Assembly: GCA_013314755.1 (NCBI GenBank)
Contig: JABUFA010000016.1
Span: 1 to 64,000, forward strand
DNA: 64,000 nt
From: Chthonomonadia bacterium
Lineage (GTDB): Bacteria > Armatimonadota > HRBIN16
Direction: 5' to 3'
Part shown: positions 62,986-64,000 of the stretch, one piece after another
How positions within the stretch are numbered: the stretch's first letter is position 1
Layout: the number at the start of each line of letters is the position of its first letter
Translations under genes and position numbers: made by a program
The notes under the pieces: model-generated
Seen by the model: the letters and a program-made list of their open reading frames with translations, nothing else
Database searches by the model: none
What the model was told of the DNA's origin: nothing

Positions 62986-63012
62986 CCCGCCCTCTCGCCA
63001 CGAGGGGGCGGG
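62986..63012 (+). terminator. Strong GC-rich hairpin between the P5C dehydrogenase and the aldo/keto reductase
   Basis: CCCGCCCTCTCG-CCA-CGAGGGGGCGGG forms a 12-bp stem with one T-G pair. No thymine tract follows, so it may attenuate or protect mRNA ends more than terminate. Confidence 0.5.
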
Positions 63013-63068
63013 CAGGAAAAACCCTTGCCCATGCTAAAACCTTTAAGTAAAAAGGGATGGAGGGCAGG

Positions 63069-64000
63069 ATGCAGTATCGTCGTTTCGGCAGAACCAATCT
63101 CAAAATCTCCGTGCTGACCTTCGGCGCGATGCGTATCCCCTTCGGCGACCTGTCGCCGGAAGAGCGCAAGCGGGCAGAGGAAAACGCCTTTCTTACCATG
63201 AAACGCGCCCTGGAGGTGGGAGTGAACCACTTTGAAACCGCACGGGGCTACGGCAACAGCGAGCACCTTATCGGAATGTGGCTACCCCATCTGCCCGTTC
63301 GGCGCGAAGAGCTCATCATCACCACCAAAATCGCGCCCACGCAGTCTGCCGACGAGATGCGCCGATACATTGATGAATCCTGCCAGCGAATGGGCATCAC
63401 CTATATTGACAACCTGGACATACACGGCATCAACACCTATGAACTGCTGGAGCTGTCGGTGCGCAAGGGCGGTTGTCTGGACGGCATCCGGCAGGCGATG
63501 AAGGAAGGCATTGTGCGTCATCTGGGCTTTTCCACCCATGCTCCGCTGGAAGTGATACTGGATACCATGCGCACAGGTGAATTTGAGTCGGTCAATCTGC
63601 ACTACTACTACTTCAACCAGCGCAACTACCCCGCTATCCGATTGGCGGAAGAGCTGGACATGGGCGTGCTGATTATCTCGCCCACCGATAAGGGCGGACA
63701 GCTGCACATCGCCCCCGAAAAACTGCGCCAGGTGACCGCTCCCTACACGCCAATAGAGATCAATCAGCGGTTCCTGCTGAGCGACCCGGCGGTCACCACT
63801 CTGACCGTGGGCGCAGGCAAGCCGGAGGAGTGGGATGCACACCTGCGCATGGCTGACCGCGTGGAGCCGTTGACCCCGGAAGAGCAAGCCATCCTGCAGA
63901 GGATGGATATGACGATGAAGCAGGCACTCGGTGATACCTACTGTTCGTACTGCTTCGAGTGCCTGCCCTGCCCCGAGGACATTCACATCCCCGAGGTTCT
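63069..64000 (+). CDS. Aldo/keto reductase with C-terminal iron-sulfur motif, cut by the window edge
   Basis: The reading frame is open from the ATG at 63069 to the window end (about 310 residues). It begins MQYRRFGRTNLKISVLTFGA, typical of the family, with the catalytic Asp/Tyr pair in FETARGYGNSE, the lysine in ITTKIAPT and H in LDIHGIN. Close to the visible end is CSYCFECLPCPEDIHIP, a four-cysteine ferredoxin-like motif found in the larger AKR group. GGAGG lies about six bases upstream. The C-terminus is outside the window. Confidence 0.88.
   Translation, partial: MQYRRFGRTNLKISVLTFGAMRIPFGDLSPEERKRAEENAFLTMKRALEVGVNHFETARGYGNSEHLIGMWLPHLPVRREELIITTKIAPTQSADEMRRYIDESCQRMGITYIDNLDIHGINTYELLELSVRKGGCLDGIRQAMKEGIVRHLGFSTHAPLEVILDTMRTGEFESVNLHYYYFNQRNYPAIRLAEELDMGVLIISPTDKGGQLHIAPEKLRQVTAPYTPIEINQRFLLSDPAVTTLTVGAGKPEEWDAHLRMADRVEPLTPEEQAILQRMDMTMKQALGDTYCSYCFECLPCPEDIHIPEV

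Overview
The window looks like a GC-rich bacterial chromosome segment, most probably from the Armatimonadota. The best pointer is the type IV pilin-like protein at 37341-38144, whose N-terminus ([13 protein letters not shown]) and C-terminal H-X9-DG motif are typical of the large prepilin families of that phylum. PEP-CTERM proteins, a metallopeptidase of the DUF5117 group, many glycosidases and creatininase-like genes fit the same picture. Lipoprotein and outer-membrane barrel genes indicate a diderm cell. Assignment to phylum is an inference; no rRNA is present.

Layout. 1-3631: start of an unknown minus-strand gene and a large secreted zinc metallopeptidase. 3810-13066: a plus-strand sugar operon (Gfo/Idh/MocA oxidoreductase, six-hairpin glycosidase, large secreted DUF6067-like protein, GH38 alpha-mannosidase). 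13067-16107: an XcyI-type restriction-modification operon with an extra small-molecule-type methyltransferase. 16270-18909: alaS, followed by a sigma-54 promoter and a structured, probably non-coding transcript. 19200-20348: ferritin-like/VIT1 iron transporter with a dyad-rich promoter. 20605-27071: a probable operon reading FhaA-like protein, 32-residue membrane microprotein, PP2C phosphatase, Ser/Thr kinase, DprE1-like and DprE2-like enzymes. 27129-29123: GH36 alpha-galactosidase, followed by tandem intergenic repeats. 29593-30435: a PIN toxin/antitoxin-like pair. 30706-32901: ligA and tRNA-Gln. 32911-37206: xylose isomerase, two creatininases, a formylglycine-generating-enzyme-like protein and an unknown. 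38351-45216: accessory stretch with a 2TM-SAVED protein, a nitrilase, a family B DNA polymerase, a PEP-CTERM protein and a CARF-RelE effector. 45338-49860: PEP-CTERM C39-like protein, amidase, STN-domain protein. 50055-55407: a four-gene porin-cytochrome cluster (MtrA-like decaheme, outer-membrane barrel, two octaheme lipoproteins). 55453-64000: apgM, GH130, MrfA-type helicase, SMP-30 protein, P5C dehydrogenase, and an aldo/keto reductase cut by the window edge.

The most interesting items are: (1) the porin-cytochrome conduit, with 26 predicted hemes, which predicts extracellular electron transfer; the MtrA-like protein has CX4CH at its first and tenth heme sites; (2) two cyclic-oligonucleotide-type effectors (2TM-SAVED and CARF-RelE) about 5 kb apart with no nucleotide cyclase, cas gene or CRISPR array in the window; (3) a shared sigma-54 promoter motif in front of both PEP-CTERM genes and in front of a structured intergenic transcript behind alaS; (4) a 32-residue single-span protein encoded with four-base overlap between an FhaA-like protein and a PP2C phosphatase, in the position of actinobacterial FhaB.
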